A DNA stretch of 64,000 nt from Paludibacteraceae bacterium (GCA_905233375.1 CAJOEJ010000002.1:108677-172676), one strand, 5' to 3'. Numbered from the stretch's first letter, positions 26,982 through 36,364 are shown. A program made the numbers and translations. Notes: generated from the letters alone by a model not told the origin.

Positions 26982-27419
26982 TTAGTAAGTGGGCAGATCC
27001 GGGTCGTCAGGTGTCATTTCCTGTTCCATCTTGCCGAGTGTCGGCTTGGTGAAATACCACGCGATAGCCGCAATGGCAGCTACCCATATCATCGAACGAT
27101 AGCCTCCCATCCAATAGAATGCCACGATACCCAACGGCATCGTATTCGCCACTAACACGATCCGCCACGTAGCAACCGTACGATAACGCTCCAGGGTCTG
27201 CGGTTTGAGCAATTTAACCAAATACAAACCCAGCGGAATCGTGATGAGGGCATCAAAAATAATTACATACTGCACGATGACACCCGTTTGCGACAATTTG
27301 TCCAGAGGTTCGTACATCCCGTGCGAAAAGGCGTAATACATGGCTGTCAGCGCTACTAACGAAAGCCCCATAAAGCCATAATACCACCCATTCAACTGTC
27401 TAATGATTTTTTCTTCCAT
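26982..27419 (-). CDS. Four-helix hypothetical membrane protein
   Basis: 145 residues with four likely membrane helices: WYYGFMGLSLVALTAMYYAF, VIVQYVIIFDALITIPLGLYLV, WRIVLVANTMPLGIVAFYW and WVAAIAAIAWYF. Short charged ends face the cytoplasm. No family motif was recognised. It starts 1 nt after the recR stop, so it is probably translated with recR. Confidence 0.75.
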   Translation of the reverse strand: MEEKIIRQLNGWYYGFMGLSLVALTAMYYAFSHGMYEPLDKLSQTGVIVQYVIIFDALITIPLGLYLVKLLKPQTLERYRTVATWRIVLVANTMPLGIVAFYWMGGYRSMIWVAAIAAIAWYFTKPTLGKMEQEMTPDDPDLPTY

Positions 27420-27420
27420 A

Positions 27421-28035
27421 TTATCCTTTAAATTCAGTTCTGTTAATAATAGATCTGCCGAGCGTTATCTCGTCTGTATATTCCAGTTGGTTTCCTACCG
27501 CCACGCCGCGGGCTATCTGCGATATCTTCACCTCAACACCCGCATTTTGTATTCTCCGGTAGATATAAAAATTCGTCGTGTCCCCCTCCATGGTGGTCGG
27601 TAACGCTAAAATGACTTCCTGTACCTCCCCTTTCGCAATCCGCTCGATGAGGCTGTCAATCTCTATATCCTTCGGTCCTACTCCTTCCATAGGCGATATA
27701 ATACCTCCCAATACATGATATACACCGTTATACTGACCTGTGTTTTCAATCGACATAACGTCCTGCACGTTCTCCACCACACAGATGGTTGTATGATCCC
27801 GTCGCGTGGAAGAGCATATCGAACAGCGCTCCGTGTCGGATATATTATGGCATTCGCAGCAGTATATGACGTCATGTTTCAACCGGGTGAACGCAGCTGA
27901 AAACGCTTCCACCTCTTCGTCCGACTGGCGCAACAGATGCAATACCAGCCGCAACGCCGTTCTGCGCCCGATGCCCGGCAGAGATGCCATCTGGTTTACT
28001 GCCTGCTCCAATATGATACTGGGATAGTCCGACAT
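27421..28035 (-). CDS. recR: Recombination protein RecR
   Basis: 204 residues. Helix-hairpin-helix [17 protein letters not shown] near 18, the zinc finger [15 protein letters not shown] near 56-70, and a Toprim domain ([15 protein letters not shown] near 80; [12 protein letters not shown] near 148), in the expected order. It acts with RecF/RecO to load RecA at gaps. It is 3 nt downstream of the RSH gene and in the same apparent operon. Confidence 0.95.
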   Translation of the reverse strand: MSDYPSIILEQAVNQMASLPGIGRRTALRLVLHLLRQSDEEVEAFSAAFTRLKHDVIYCCECHNISDTERCSICSSTRRDHTTICVVENVQDVMSIENTGQYNGVYHVLGGIISPMEGVGPKDIEIDSLIERIAKGEVQEVILALPTTMEGDTTNFYIYRRIQNAGVEVKISQIARGVAVGNQLEYTDEITLGRSIINRTEFKG

Positions 28036-28038
28036 CTT

Positions 28039-29472
28039 TCAACTTTTCTTGCTCCACCTTGCGGGGAAAATACGATACGCATACCTGTCGCGGATATTAT
28101 CGGCATTCGGACAGTCACACCGGTGGATACGGATTCCCTTGGTCACGGACACAAACGCAAAAATGGGGTCTCCCGGCTGTGGATTGCAGCACTTGGACAT
28201 GTTGAAATCCACGTTCTTCACATTCATATCCACCTCTATCTCCAAGCCCCGGACATCCGCTTTGGGCACATATTCGGTATGTTCCCGGACGGTCTGCGGC
28301 TCTTCCGGCTCCAGGAGCACTTCTTTCAGACGCTGCAGATCCTCCTTGCCCGTAGCCACCGACTGGTACATATCGGACACCTCTTTGTAGCCCAGACGAA
28401 GCGCCATGCGGGTGATATCCGCCTCGGTGTACTCAAGTTTCCAGTTCTTGAACCGCCGTTCAATCATCTCCTTGCCTTCCGCCGCTTGCTTGTACTCGAT
28501 CTCTTTGAGTGCCTGACGGATCTTGTTCTTCGCCTTGGTCGAAGCGACGAACGTGAGCCAGTCGGCATTCGGATGCTGGTTCGGAGAGGTCAGTACCGCC
28601 ACCTGGTCGCCGTTCTCCAGACGCTGGCGGATGGACACATTCTGATTGCGGATAGTACCACCCACACAATGCGCCCCCACATCGCTGTGAATCGAATAGG
28701 CGAAGTCCAGAACCGTTGCGCCCTCCGGCAAACGGCGTAGATCGCCGGTAGGCGTGAACACATACACATCGCCCTTCCGCTGCACAATCGAACCCTTGAC
28801 GCCTTTGTACGACCAGTGCGCCGCCACGCCCTGCTCCGCCACTTCATCCATGCGCCTGGTACGTATCTGTACCTCCACCCAGCGTTTCTCGGGACCCAAC
28901 ACGGTCGTGTGCAGACTCTCGTATCCGTTCTCCTTCGGAACGGACAGCCAGTCACGAAGACGTTTCGGATTCGGCGTAAAGATATCCGTTATCAGCGAAT
29001 AGACCTGCCAGCAATCGGATTTCTCGCGCTCCAGAGGCGAATCGAGAATAATACGGATAGCAAACAGATCGTAAATCTTATCCACATCACAATGCTGCGC
29101 CTGCATCTTGTGATAGATGGAATGAATCGACTTGGGACGCCCCTTGATAGAGAAAACAAATCCCTCTGCTTTCAACTTCGCCTCCAGCGGCGCAATGAAC
29201 GAAGCGATATACGCCTCACGCTCCTTTTTCTTCGCGTTGAGTGCGTGCGCTATGTATTTATAGGTATCGTAGTCCAGGAACTTCAACGCCAGATCCTCCA
29301 TTTCCGTCTTTATCTGGTACAGACCAAGACGATGCGCCATCGGAGCGTGCAGATTCTGGGTCTCACGCGCGATGTGACGACGACGATCGGAGTCTCCTTC
29401 CGCGTCCAGCTGACGAAGCAGTTCCAGACGCTCGTTGAGGATAGAAAATAGGACTTTATTGCTGTCTTCCAT
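28039..29472 (-). CDS. RelA/SpoT-type (p)ppGpp synthetase lacking HD and ACT domains
   Basis: 477 residues, against about 730-750 for long RSH proteins. The ~180-residue N-terminal HD hydrolase domain is absent: it opens MEDSNKVLFSILNERLELLRQLD, matching the helix after HD. The synthetase domain (about 75-240) looks intact: KGRPKSIHSIYHKM, DKIYDLFAIRII with catalytic Asp, PKENGYESLHTTV and EVQIRT. TGS (about 255-315, VYVFTPTGDLRRLP), the helical linker and the CCNPQPGDPI...HRCDCPN zinc region follow, then it stops where the ACT domain should begin. Its own promoter lies at 29495-29525, so no missing exon-like part remains upstream. Confidence 0.88.
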   Translation of the reverse strand: MEDSNKVLFSILNERLELLRQLDAEGDSDRRRHIARETQNLHAPMAHRLGLYQIKTEMEDLALKFLDYDTYKYIAHALNAKKKEREAYIASFIAPLEAKLKAEGFVFSIKGRPKSIHSIYHKMQAQHCDVDKIYDLFAIRIILDSPLEREKSDCWQVYSLITDIFTPNPKRLRDWLSVPKENGYESLHTTVLGPEKRWVEVQIRTRRMDEVAEQGVAAHWSYKGVKGSIVQRKGDVYVFTPTGDLRRLPEGATVLDFAYSIHSDVGAHCVGGTIRNQNVSIRQRLENGDQVAVLTSPNQHPNADWLTFVASTKAKNKIRQALKEIEYKQAAEGKEMIERRFKNWKLEYTEADITRMALRLGYKEVSDMYQSVATGKEDLQRLKEVLLEPEEPQTVREHTEYVPKADVRGLEIEVDMNVKNVDFNMSKCCNPQPGDPIFAFVSVTKGIRIHRCDCPNADNIRDRYAYRIFPARWSKKS

Positions 29473-29494
29473 ACTTCTTTTTCAAAAAACGGCA

Positions 29495-29542
29495 CAAAGT
29501 TACGATTTTTCTTGCACATATGCAAATTTTTTTGTACCTTTG
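29495..29542. promoter_or_regulatory. Symmetric divergent promoter, RSH / pseudopilin-like gene
   Basis: One palindrome, TTGCACATATGCAA (29512-29525), is flanked by 9 nt on both sides and then TAACTTTG (29502-29495, minus, RSH) and TACCTTTG (29535-29542, plus). The geometry is the same as at nadE/ftsY. Confidence 0.8.
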
Positions 29543-29576
29543 CAGCGATTTTGTGAAAACTAACAATTTTTACCAT

Positions 29577-30335
29577 ATGAAAGCATCAAGAATTATCGTT
29601 ATTTGCGCTCTCGGTCTAGCAGTCATCCTGATGGGTGTATTCTGTGTGAAGAGTGTTACAACCCCTATCAAGTTTGAGAAAACCAAAGAGGCTCGCGATG
29701 TAGAAGTGATCAAGCACCTCGTTGACCTGCGTACCGCAGAGGTGGAGTTCCATCACCAGAAGGGTGTCTTTACTGCGAACCTGGATTCGCTGCTCCTCTT
29801 CCTCAAGACCTCGCCCAAGAAAGAGGTGCTCAAGGAGGGAAGTCTTACCGACAAGCAGCTGGAAGCCGGTTTGAATGAGACCAAAGCTATCAAGATTCTC
29901 AATGAGGCAAAGAAAAAAGCCTTGAAGAAGAATGCTTTTGATGACAATGACGCACTCTATGCCTATATCTGGGCGAATGATGCCGAGGTAATAAAGAACG
30001 GTTTGCAGGGTTTCCGTCGTGACACCATTGAATCGAATATGATTCAGGCGCTCTACAAAGGCGAGTATGACGCGACCACCATTGACCGTATCATCGTCAT
30101 CCCGTTCAGCAACGGACAGCGTTTTGAGATGGAGGTCAACAATGACTATAAGACCAGCCAGGGTATCCGTGTTCCGCTGTTTGAGGCACGCGCTCCGTTT
30201 GACAGCTATCTGGGCGACCTGAACAAGCAGGAACTGGTTAACCTCAACGACCGCGAGAAGAAACTGGAGCACTATACCGGTTTGAAGGTGGGTGATATCT
30301 ACGCGCCGAACAACAATGCCGGTAACTGGGAATAA
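29577..30335 (+). CDS. Hypothetical protein with pseudopilin-like N-terminus
   Basis: 252 residues. A single N-terminal membrane helix (IIVICALGLAVILMGVFCV) is followed by KTKEARDVEVIKHLVDLRTAEVEFHHQKGVFTANLDSL split over a long amphipathic helix and loop; this pattern, 'RxxxV...L..LR.AE..Y...G.Y....D.L', is common in pilin-like proteins of Bacteroidota. The rest is mixed alpha/beta, Lys-rich, with no enzyme motif. The ATG at 29577 follows the -7 box by 35 nt. It is 27 nt upstream of rsmD. Function unknown. Confidence 0.75.
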   Translation: MKASRIIVICALGLAVILMGVFCVKSVTTPIKFEKTKEARDVEVIKHLVDLRTAEVEFHHQKGVFTANLDSLLLFLKTSPKKEVLKEGSLTDKQLEAGLNETKAIKILNEAKKKALKKNAFDDNDALYAYIWANDAEVIKNGLQGFRRDTIESNMIQALYKGEYDATTIDRIIVIPFSNGQRFEMEVNNDYKTSQGIRVPLFEARAPFDSYLGDLNKQELVNLNDREKKLEHYTGLKVGDIYAPNNNAGNWE

Positions 30336-30362
30336 GTCGATCGAATCGACACCCGATTAGCC

Positions 30363-30893
30363 ATGCGGATCATTTCCGGAAAATACGGGGGGCGGCGGTT
30401 GTCGCCCCCTAAAAATATAACCGCGAGGCCGACTACCGACTTCGCCAAGGAGAGTTTGTTCAATCTGCTCAATAACCGTCTGGACTTTGAGGGGATAGAC
30501 ATGCTGGACCTGTTCGCCGGAACAGGAGGAATCGGTATCGAATGTATCAGTCGCGGAGCTCGCGAAGTAACGGCAGTTGAGATTGCACACGTCCAGCAGA
30601 ACTGGATTATAGCCTGCTGCAAGCAATTGGGAATACGTAATCTGAGTGTCATCCGCGGCGATGTGTTCAAGTTCCTTGCAGCCTGCCGCATTCAGTATGA
30701 CCTCATCTTCGCCGACCCGCCATATGCTCTGGAGCAGTTACCTGCTCTACCCGACATCATCCTTGCGAAAGACATCCTTAAACCGGACGGATGGCTCGTC
30801 GTCGAGCATGGGAAAGATACGGATTTCACTTCGCATCCCAGACACATCGAAACCCGTACATACGGAAGTGTCCATTTCAGTTTTTTCCAATAA
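30363..30893 (+). CDS. rsmD: 16S rRNA (guanine966-N2)-methyltransferase
   Basis: 176 residues, normal for RsmD. It opens MRIISGKYGGRRLSPP, as in the family; SAM motif I is LDLFAGTGGIGIECISRGA near 48-66; the catalytic motif is FADPPYAL near 116-123 (DPPY, N6/N2 amino methylase type). It methylates G966 of 16S rRNA in the 30S subunit. It ends directly at a strong terminator. Confidence 0.93.
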   Translation: MRIISGKYGGRRLSPPKNITARPTTDFAKESLFNLLNNRLDFEGIDMLDLFAGTGGIGIECISRGAREVTAVEIAHVQQNWIIACCKQLGIRNLSVIRGDVFKFLAACRIQYDLIFADPPYALEQLPALPDIILAKDILKPDGWLVVEHGKDTDFTSHPRHIETRTYGSVHFSFFQ

Positions 30894-30918
30894 AAAAAGA
30901 GGCGCAACGCCTCTTTTT
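30893..30918. terminator. Bidirectional terminator between rsmD and manA
   Basis: GAGGCG / CGCCTC stem with loop CAA, extended by A7 on the left and T5 on the right, so it can work for both convergent genes. Confidence 0.88.
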
Positions 30919-30919
30919 A

Positions 30920-31924
30920 TTATGGATTAAGTTCCACGTATATCTCCAGCAACTTGCACAAGCCTTTCGGTTCGATGACAATGTCATTCAGCGATGCCGG
31001 AATAAGTACCGCCTCGCCCAAATGCATCGATACAGTACGGTTCTCTTCGTTCTCGCAATCCAATGCCGTCACGTTGCATGCTCCTTCCACGCACATATAT
31101 GCCACGAATGAGTCCAGCAGCGCATAATCACGCTGGATCGTTTGCGCAGGACTAAGCAGATTAGTGGTGAAGAACGGTGTCTTCTTGAGATTCAATGCCC
31201 CGTTGATACGCGGAGCCGTACGGGTGACCAGTTCCTCCTTCTTCGGCGCAAAATCCATTACTTTCAGCGCCTTGTCCAGTTTGAGAGGACGTTTCTTGCC
31301 GTCATTTCCTACACGGTTGTAGTCATACAGACGATAGGTGATATCCGAGTTCTCCTGAATCTCCGCGACGATCGTGTCCTTGCGCATTGCATGCACCGTT
31401 CCCGTCGGAATAAAAGCCACATCGCCCTCATGTACGTCATAGCGTTTCAGATAGTTGGCTAAAGTACCGTCCGCGATCGCAGCATGTATCAAAGATACAT
31501 TCATCTGTTGCGTCCAGCCTAAATAGATAGACGCTTTTCCCTTGGAAGGCATTACGTACCACATCTCCGTCTTCCCCAACGACTCCTCGTTCTCCATGGC
31601 AAAATCATCATCCGGATGAACCTGAATCGACAGATCATCCACCGCATCGATGAACTTCATCAACAGCGGGAAGTGATTTCCGAACGCCTCATACACCTTT
31701 CCGCCTACCAGTTCGTCCATATAGACTTCCAGCAGATCCTGCAAGGTATCTCCTGCGTGCGAGCCGTTACTCACCTCCGTCTGGTACTTCTCCACATCGG
31801 AGATGACCCATGCCTCGCCTACGTTCTCGTAGTCTGCCGGCACATGGTCGTACCACTTCTCAATCGTGTGTCCGCCCCATAACTTATGGAATAACTGCGC
31901 CTTGAACTTAAATGGATACAGCAT
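30920..31924 (-). CDS. manA: Mannose-6-phosphate isomerase, class I
   Basis: Interconverts fructose-6-phosphate and mannose-6-phosphate. 334 residues, the short type I form. Zinc ligands lie in SIQVHPDDDFA near 98 and in GTVHAM near 171; EIQENSDITYRLYDYNR is the other conserved block. The ATG at 31924 (MLYPFKFKAQLFHKLWGG) is 4 nt after galE and matches the family start. Last gene of the seven-gene minus run; it ends at the 30893 terminator. Confidence 0.93.
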   Translation of the reverse strand: MLYPFKFKAQLFHKLWGGHTIEKWYDHVPADYENVGEAWVISDVEKYQTEVSNGSHAGDTLQDLLEVYMDELVGGKVYEAFGNHFPLLMKFIDAVDDLSIQVHPDDDFAMENEESLGKTEMWYVMPSKGKASIYLGWTQQMNVSLIHAAIADGTLANYLKRYDVHEGDVAFIPTGTVHAMRKDTIVAEIQENSDITYRLYDYNRVGNDGKKRPLKLDKALKVMDFAPKKEELVTRTAPRINGALNLKKTPFFTTNLLSPAQTIQRDYALLDSFVAYMCVEGACNVTALDCENEENRTVSMHLGEAVLIPASLNDIVIEPKGLCKLLEIYVELNP

Positions 31925-31928
31925 ATTG

Positions 31929-32957
31929 TTATAATTTTCTGATTTGTTTCTCCCATTTCCACGCACTTGCGAGCACGTCGCGGATAGGTGTACAGGCTTT
32001 CCAGCCCAGTACCTCATTGGCTTTCTTGGGCGCTGCCCATACCTGCTCGATGTCGCCCTCACGGCGTCCAACGATGGAATACGGAATCTTGACACCCGTA
32101 GCCTCTTCGAACTCATGAATCAGCGTGAGCACACTCAGTCCGGTTCCCGTTCCTAAGTTGAAAATCTCCACTTGCTCGCGATCCGTCGCATGCAACATCC
32201 GGTCTATCGCCTTCACATGGGCTTTCGCCAGATCCACCACATAGATATAATCGCGTATGCACGAACCGTCCGGCGTGTTGTAATCATTTCCGAACACTTT
32301 CAGTTCCGGACGCAGTCCTGCAGCTGTCTGGGTAACGAACGGCAACAGGTTCTGCGGAACGCCGTTAGGCAGTTCGCCTATCTTCGCCGACGGATGGGCT
32401 CCGATCGGATTGAAATAACGCAAGATGGTAGCATGCAGGTTTTTATCGGCATGTGCCTGGTCCTGAATAATCTCCTCGTTGATCTGCTTCGTATTACCAT
32501 AAGGCGAGAGAGCCGTCTGGATAGGCGCGGTCTCATCTACCGGCAGATGATCGGCATCGGGCTGACCATAGACGGTACACGAAGAGGAGAACACGATATT
32601 GGGCACTTGGTGTAAACGCATTACTTCCAGCAACGTAATCAGACTGCCGATATTATTGCGGTAGTACAGTAACGGTTTCTCCACCGATTCACCTACCGCC
32701 TTGCTGGCTGCGAAATGAATGACGCCGACAATATCAGGATAACTCTTGAACACATTGTCCAGATCCGTAAAATTACCGCAGTCAATATTCGCAAAATCGG
32801 GTTTGCGACCGACAATACCCGCAATACCGTCCAGCACATCAACGGACGAATTACTCAAGTTGTCCACGATCGTCACGTCATAGCCCTGCTGCATTAACTC
32901 AACCGTCGTATGAGACCCTATATAACCGGTTCCTCCGGTAACAAGAATTCTTGCCAT
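31929..32957 (-). CDS. galE: UDP-glucose 4-epimerase
   Basis: 342 residues, short-chain dehydrogenase fold. NAD motif GGTGYIGSHT near 7-16; SSSCTVYG near 123 and YGNTKQINEE near 147 contain the catalytic Ser and YxxxK; RYFNPIGAHPSAKIGE and the C-terminal VAWRREGDIE-like segment (GRREGDIEQVWA) fit GalE. It supplies UDP-galactose for surface sugars. The ATG at 32957 (MARILVTGG) is chosen over an upstream in-frame start lacking homology. It lies between a nucleotidyltransferase and manA, both sugar-nucleotide enzymes. Confidence 0.94.
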   Translation of the reverse strand: MARILVTGGTGYIGSHTTVELMQQGYDVTIVDNLSNSSVDVLDGIAGIVGRKPDFANIDCGNFTDLDNVFKSYPDIVGVIHFAASKAVGESVEKPLLYYRNNIGSLITLLEVMRLHQVPNIVFSSSCTVYGQPDADHLPVDETAPIQTALSPYGNTKQINEEIIQDQAHADKNLHATILRYFNPIGAHPSAKIGELPNGVPQNLLPFVTQTAAGLRPELKVFGNDYNTPDGSCIRDYIYVVDLAKAHVKAIDRMLHATDREQVEIFNLGTGTGLSVLTLIHEFEEATGVKIPYSIVGRREGDIEQVWAAPKKANEVLGWKACTPIRDVLASAWKWEKQIRKL

Positions 32958-33002
32958 ATTCGATTCGTATTTACGATTTACCAATTTTCGTCCGGTCGTC
33001 CG

Positions 33003-33902
33003 TCAGAACAATTTCTCCGGATAGACGCCCTCTTTGATAAGATGATTGATTTTCATCACTACTTGCGGCCTGTCGTCCGCGTAGGTCACCCCGAACCACT
33101 TGCTCGGCGTGTCCAGCACCTTGCAACTCGCCTTGCCGTCCTGAATCAACTGGTTCACAACGGACGGGATATAATATTCGGACTTCAGATCCTGACCTCT
33201 TTCGGCGAGGAAGATACGGAATGCTTCTTCGGAATAGCGGAAATATTCCGGCGTAAAGCCCCACATGTTCATCGAGACAGGTGTGTTCGGCGCTAACGGA
33301 GTATCTACCCCGTCCTCCGTAAACACAATCTGCCCGTTTTTCTCCTCTATCTTCGTACGTTCCGTTACGTCTGTCAGACATCCGTTCCCGTCCGTCTGGC
33401 AAACCCCGCGGCTTACCGTTCCGTTCTCACTCAAGGTGTTGCATACGCGATACCCGACCATGCAATAATGCCCCTCCGTACCGGCTACCGTACGCAAATA
33501 ATCCGCCAGCACTTGGAAGGACTCACGTCCGTAGAAATCATCCGCGTTAATGACCGCAAAAGGCTCATGAATAACGTCCTTTCCCATCAGTACCGCGTGG
33601 TTCGTTCCCCACGGCTTGGTACGTTCCGGGTTGTACGTACATCCCGAAGGAACATTCTCTATTGCCTGAAAACACACTTCGCACGGAACTTTGTCCGCAT
33701 ATTTAGAGAGCACTTTCTCACGGAAATCCGCTTCAAAATCTTTGCGGATAACAAATACTATCTTACCGAATCCGGCACGCAGGGCATCATACACGCTGTA
33801 GTCCATGATAGTCTCGCCGCACGGTCCAAGACCGTCCAGTTGTTTGAGACCGCCATAACGGCTACCCATTCCTGCTGCCAATATAAATAATGTAGGTTGC
33901 AT
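33003..33902 (-). CDS. Sugar nucleotidyltransferase-family protein
   Basis: 299 residues. The NTP-transferase signature LAAGMGSRYGGLKQLDGLGP lies at the N-terminus, with the metal-binding Asp in VINADDFYG near 111 and PVSMNMWGF near 205. Bacteroidota members are usually annotated as nucleotidyltransferase or NDP-sugar pyrophosphorylase. The sugar is unknown; GalE and ManA next door favour hexose-phosphate metabolism. The ATG at 33902 is used because upstream in-frame codons translate a microsatellite (33931-33978). Confidence 0.85.
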   Translation of the reverse strand: MQPTLFILAAGMGSRYGGLKQLDGLGPCGETIMDYSVYDALRAGFGKIVFVIRKDFEADFREKVLSKYADKVPCEVCFQAIENVPSGCTYNPERTKPWGTNHAVLMGKDVIHEPFAVINADDFYGRESFQVLADYLRTVAGTEGHYCMVGYRVCNTLSENGTVSRGVCQTDGNGCLTDVTERTKIEEKNGQIVFTEDGVDTPLAPNTPVSMNMWGFTPEYFRYSEEAFRIFLAERGQDLKSEYYIPSVVNQLIQDGKASCKVLDTPSKWFGVTYADDRPQVVMKINHLIKEGVYPEKLF

Positions 33903-33930
33903 TATATTTTCTGTTTTTACTACTAATTCC

Positions 33931-33978
33931 TTTGTACATTGTACATTGTACATTGTCCTTTGTACCTTGTACATTCCT
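33931..33978. repeat. TTGTACATTG microsatellite
   Basis: Units of TACATTG and CCTTTGTAC separate the YitT gene end (33979) from the nucleotidyltransferase start. On the minus strand it reads GTACAAAGGACAATGTAC, like the in-frame stretch in dnaE at 55952-55986. Confidence 0.75.
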
Positions 33979-35085
33979 TTATTCATTCACAATGATCGTT
34001 CTTCCGTCTTTCTTTTTGTGCCGGAACCAAAGTCCGTACACCTCGGAGCAGTTACCGGCGGTGATAAACGCCTGGATATGATTATTACGGATAAACGCCA
34101 TCAGCGAAGAGAACTCGTCCTGGGTAAGCAGCGTCTGTATCTCCTGATGCTCTTCCCTACTGTATCCGCCTTCTATCTTATAGATGGAACACCCGCGCAC
34201 GAGCGTTTCAACAATATAGGCACGCACCCGTTCGGACTCGTTGGAAACAATGCAGACACGTTTGCGTTTGTTGAACGAAGCCATGAAATAATCAATCGCC
34301 AATCCGTTAATCCACGTACCGATAATACCGATCACGACCATTCGGAAATCGTTGATGAAGAATGCCGTACAGCATATCATCGCCCCTCCGATAGCCACCG
34401 ATGTACCGATGTCGAAATGCAGATACTTATTGAAAATCTTACCCAATATATCCAATCCTCCTGTCGAAGCGTTGATTCGGAACAGGAATGCCTGACAAAC
34501 GCTGAGCAACAACACGAAGCAGATGAGGTCGAACCACACATCGCCCATGCCGAGTCCGCCGCTCATGACGCTGTCCCGTACACGTTCCAACACTTCGCCC
34601 GAACGGCTCAACAGATACGGATTTCCATGCGCGTCCAGAACGGTCTGTCCGGCTTGCAGTTGAGCCAGTATATCCGGCGCATCGATCACCTTGTGCGTCA
34701 GGTTGGTATAGGGATAAATGCGATCCCACATCTGCGTCAACGGACCAAGAATCATCGCTGTATAGACCGTCTTGGCGCCAAATTCGTTACCTATCAGGAT
34801 AAACGCCAGTAACAGCAGAAACGCGTTAATGCCCATCACAATCATTGAGAACGAATCCGCATCGCCGCCTATTATCGTATTGATCACGATGGAGAGACCC
34901 GATATAGAACCTACGATCAGATGGCTCGGCATCAGAAAATAATAGACCGCTATTGCCCCGACACTCATTCCGACGGTCATCATCAGCAACTCACGCCAGA
35001 ACTTGACGGTCTTGACGGCGTCCCAGAAGGTCTGTGCCAATCCACGCCAATACGCTAACGTAATATATTCTTTCAAATGTTCCAT
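33979..35085 (-). CDS. YitT-family membrane protein
   Basis: 368 residues. Five to six membrane helices (for example LLMMTVGMSVGAIAVYYFL and MIVMGINAFLLLLAFILIG) with the family's GGLDILGKIFNKY motif are followed by a C-terminal DUF2179 domain (RVCIVSNESERVRAYIVETLVRGCSIYKIEGGYS). The helices 3-4 loop is unusually long (about 130-190). YitT proteins are of unknown function. The ATG at 35085 is preferred; a TTG three codons earlier would overlap lysC. Confidence 0.87.
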   Translation of the reverse strand: MEHLKEYITLAYWRGLAQTFWDAVKTVKFWRELLMMTVGMSVGAIAVYYFLMPSHLIVGSISGLSIVINTIIGGDADSFSMIVMGINAFLLLLAFILIGNEFGAKTVYTAMILGPLTQMWDRIYPYTNLTHKVIDAPDILAQLQAGQTVLDAHGNPYLLSRSGEVLERVRDSVMSGGLGMGDVWFDLICFVLLLSVCQAFLFRINASTGGLDILGKIFNKYLHFDIGTSVAIGGAMICCTAFFINDFRMVVIGIIGTWINGLAIDYFMASFNKRKRVCIVSNESERVRAYIVETLVRGCSIYKIEGGYSREEHQEIQTLLTQDEFSSLMAFIRNNHIQAFITAGNCSEVYGLWFRHKKKDGRTIIVNE

Positions 35086-35090
35086 ATCTT

Positions 35091-36326
35091 TCAACTCTCT
35101 TTCACCACCAGACGCGCCGTGCGGCGGGTGGTCTGACTAAGCATAATGGTTCTTCCTGCCTTTGCCCGCTCCAATATCTCCGGCGTGGTACCACGAATGG
35201 TCAGAAGCGACAAATGGTCGTTATAACTGACATCGAAATGTTCTTTGAGTGCCTCCAACGCCTCCGGTACAAACCGCGTATTATCCACACAAACAGATAT
35301 GGTAACGGCGGAAGACTGGATAAGCGACACCTTCAGACGATGACGATGGATAATATCAAATATCTCACTCAGGCTCTCCTCCAATACAAAAGCGAAATCT
35401 TTCGCCCGCATCGTGATGAGCAGCTGGTTCTTACGCCATATATACACCGGTATGTCTATCGGTCCAATACCGTCTTCCGCTATCCGCGAGCCGGAAGCAG
35501 CAGGGTCGCCAAACGGCTTCACATAGAGCGGAATACGCTTGTTCTCCAGAGGGCGGATGGTCTTCGGGTGAATAATCTGCGCACCCGAATAACTCAGTTC
35601 GACGGCATCCCGGTAACGCAACGACGGGATCAATACCGTATTGGATTCAATACGCGGGTCGGCATTCAGGATACCCGGCACGTCTTTCCAGATGGTAACG
35701 CTCTCGGCATCCAGATAATTTCCCAACACCGCAGCGGTATAATCCGAGCCCTCACGACCGAGCGTCGTACGCTTGCCGTCCTCCGTTCCGCCGATGAACC
35801 CTTGGGTCACCACAATCCGGGGTCTGGCAGGACGATCCCAGCCGGCACGGATCACGGATCGGCTCGTCTCGTCATCTATCTTTGCTTCACGCCATGTATG
35901 ATCCGTACGCAGCAGTTTCGGCATGTTCCACCACTCGACGGACATGCCTTGCTTGAGCAGATAAACGGCGACGATCTGTGTCGAGAGCAGTTCGCCCATC
36001 GACACAATCTGGTCATAGTTCTCGTCGTAGCACAAAGAGGGGTCGTACGGAATCTCACCTTGTAGCCGGATATCGACACCCGGTTGCAACCCCAACTCTT
36101 TCATGACGGCTACGTGGAAATCAATGATTTCAACCCATTGGGTAAGGGCTTGTTCCTCTTTGCCGGAAGCCAACAGCTCCACCACACGCTCCAAAGCATT
36201 GGTGGTCTTCCCCATCGCCGAAACAACGACCATGAGTTCGTCCGTTTCCATACGAACGATCTTCGCTACGTTCCGAACGCCTTCCGCGTCCTTCACCGAG
36301 GCTCCGCCAAACTTATAAACCCGCAT
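35091..36326 (-). CDS. lysC: Aspartate kinase
   Basis: First step of the lysine/threonine/methionine branch. 411 residues, monofunctional. It opens MRVYKFGGASVKDAEGVRNV, the KFGGxS kinase signature; GREGSDYTAAVLGNYL near 213 and DVPGILNADPR near 235 are catalytic; the C-terminal half has two ACT regions (KVSLIQSSAVTISVCVDN and YNDHLSLLTIRG) for feedback control. Heptamers (NACCAAT) fill the 38-nt gap to ribH. Confidence 0.93.
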   Translation of the reverse strand: MRVYKFGGASVKDAEGVRNVAKIVRMETDELMVVVSAMGKTTNALERVVELLASGKEEQALTQWVEIIDFHVAVMKELGLQPGVDIRLQGEIPYDPSLCYDENYDQIVSMGELLSTQIVAVYLLKQGMSVEWWNMPKLLRTDHTWREAKIDDETSRSVIRAGWDRPARPRIVVTQGFIGGTEDGKRTTLGREGSDYTAAVLGNYLDAESVTIWKDVPGILNADPRIESNTVLIPSLRYRDAVELSYSGAQIIHPKTIRPLENKRIPLYVKPFGDPAASGSRIAEDGIGPIDIPVYIWRKNQLLITMRAKDFAFVLEESLSEIFDIIHRHRLKVSLIQSSAVTISVCVDNTRFVPEALEALKEHFDVSYNDHLSLLTIRGTTPEILERAKAGRTIMLSQTTRRTARLVVKES

Positions 36327-36364
36327 AAATCACCAATAACCAATTACCAATCACCAATGACCAA
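36327..36364. repeat. NACCAAT heptamer repeat, 5 units
   Basis: CACCAAT AACCAAT TACCAAT CACCAAT GACCAAT lies between ribH and lysC. The same heptamer occurs at 37663-37732, near 8112-8127, in degenerate form in dsbD, and in prmA. Confidence 0.85.
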
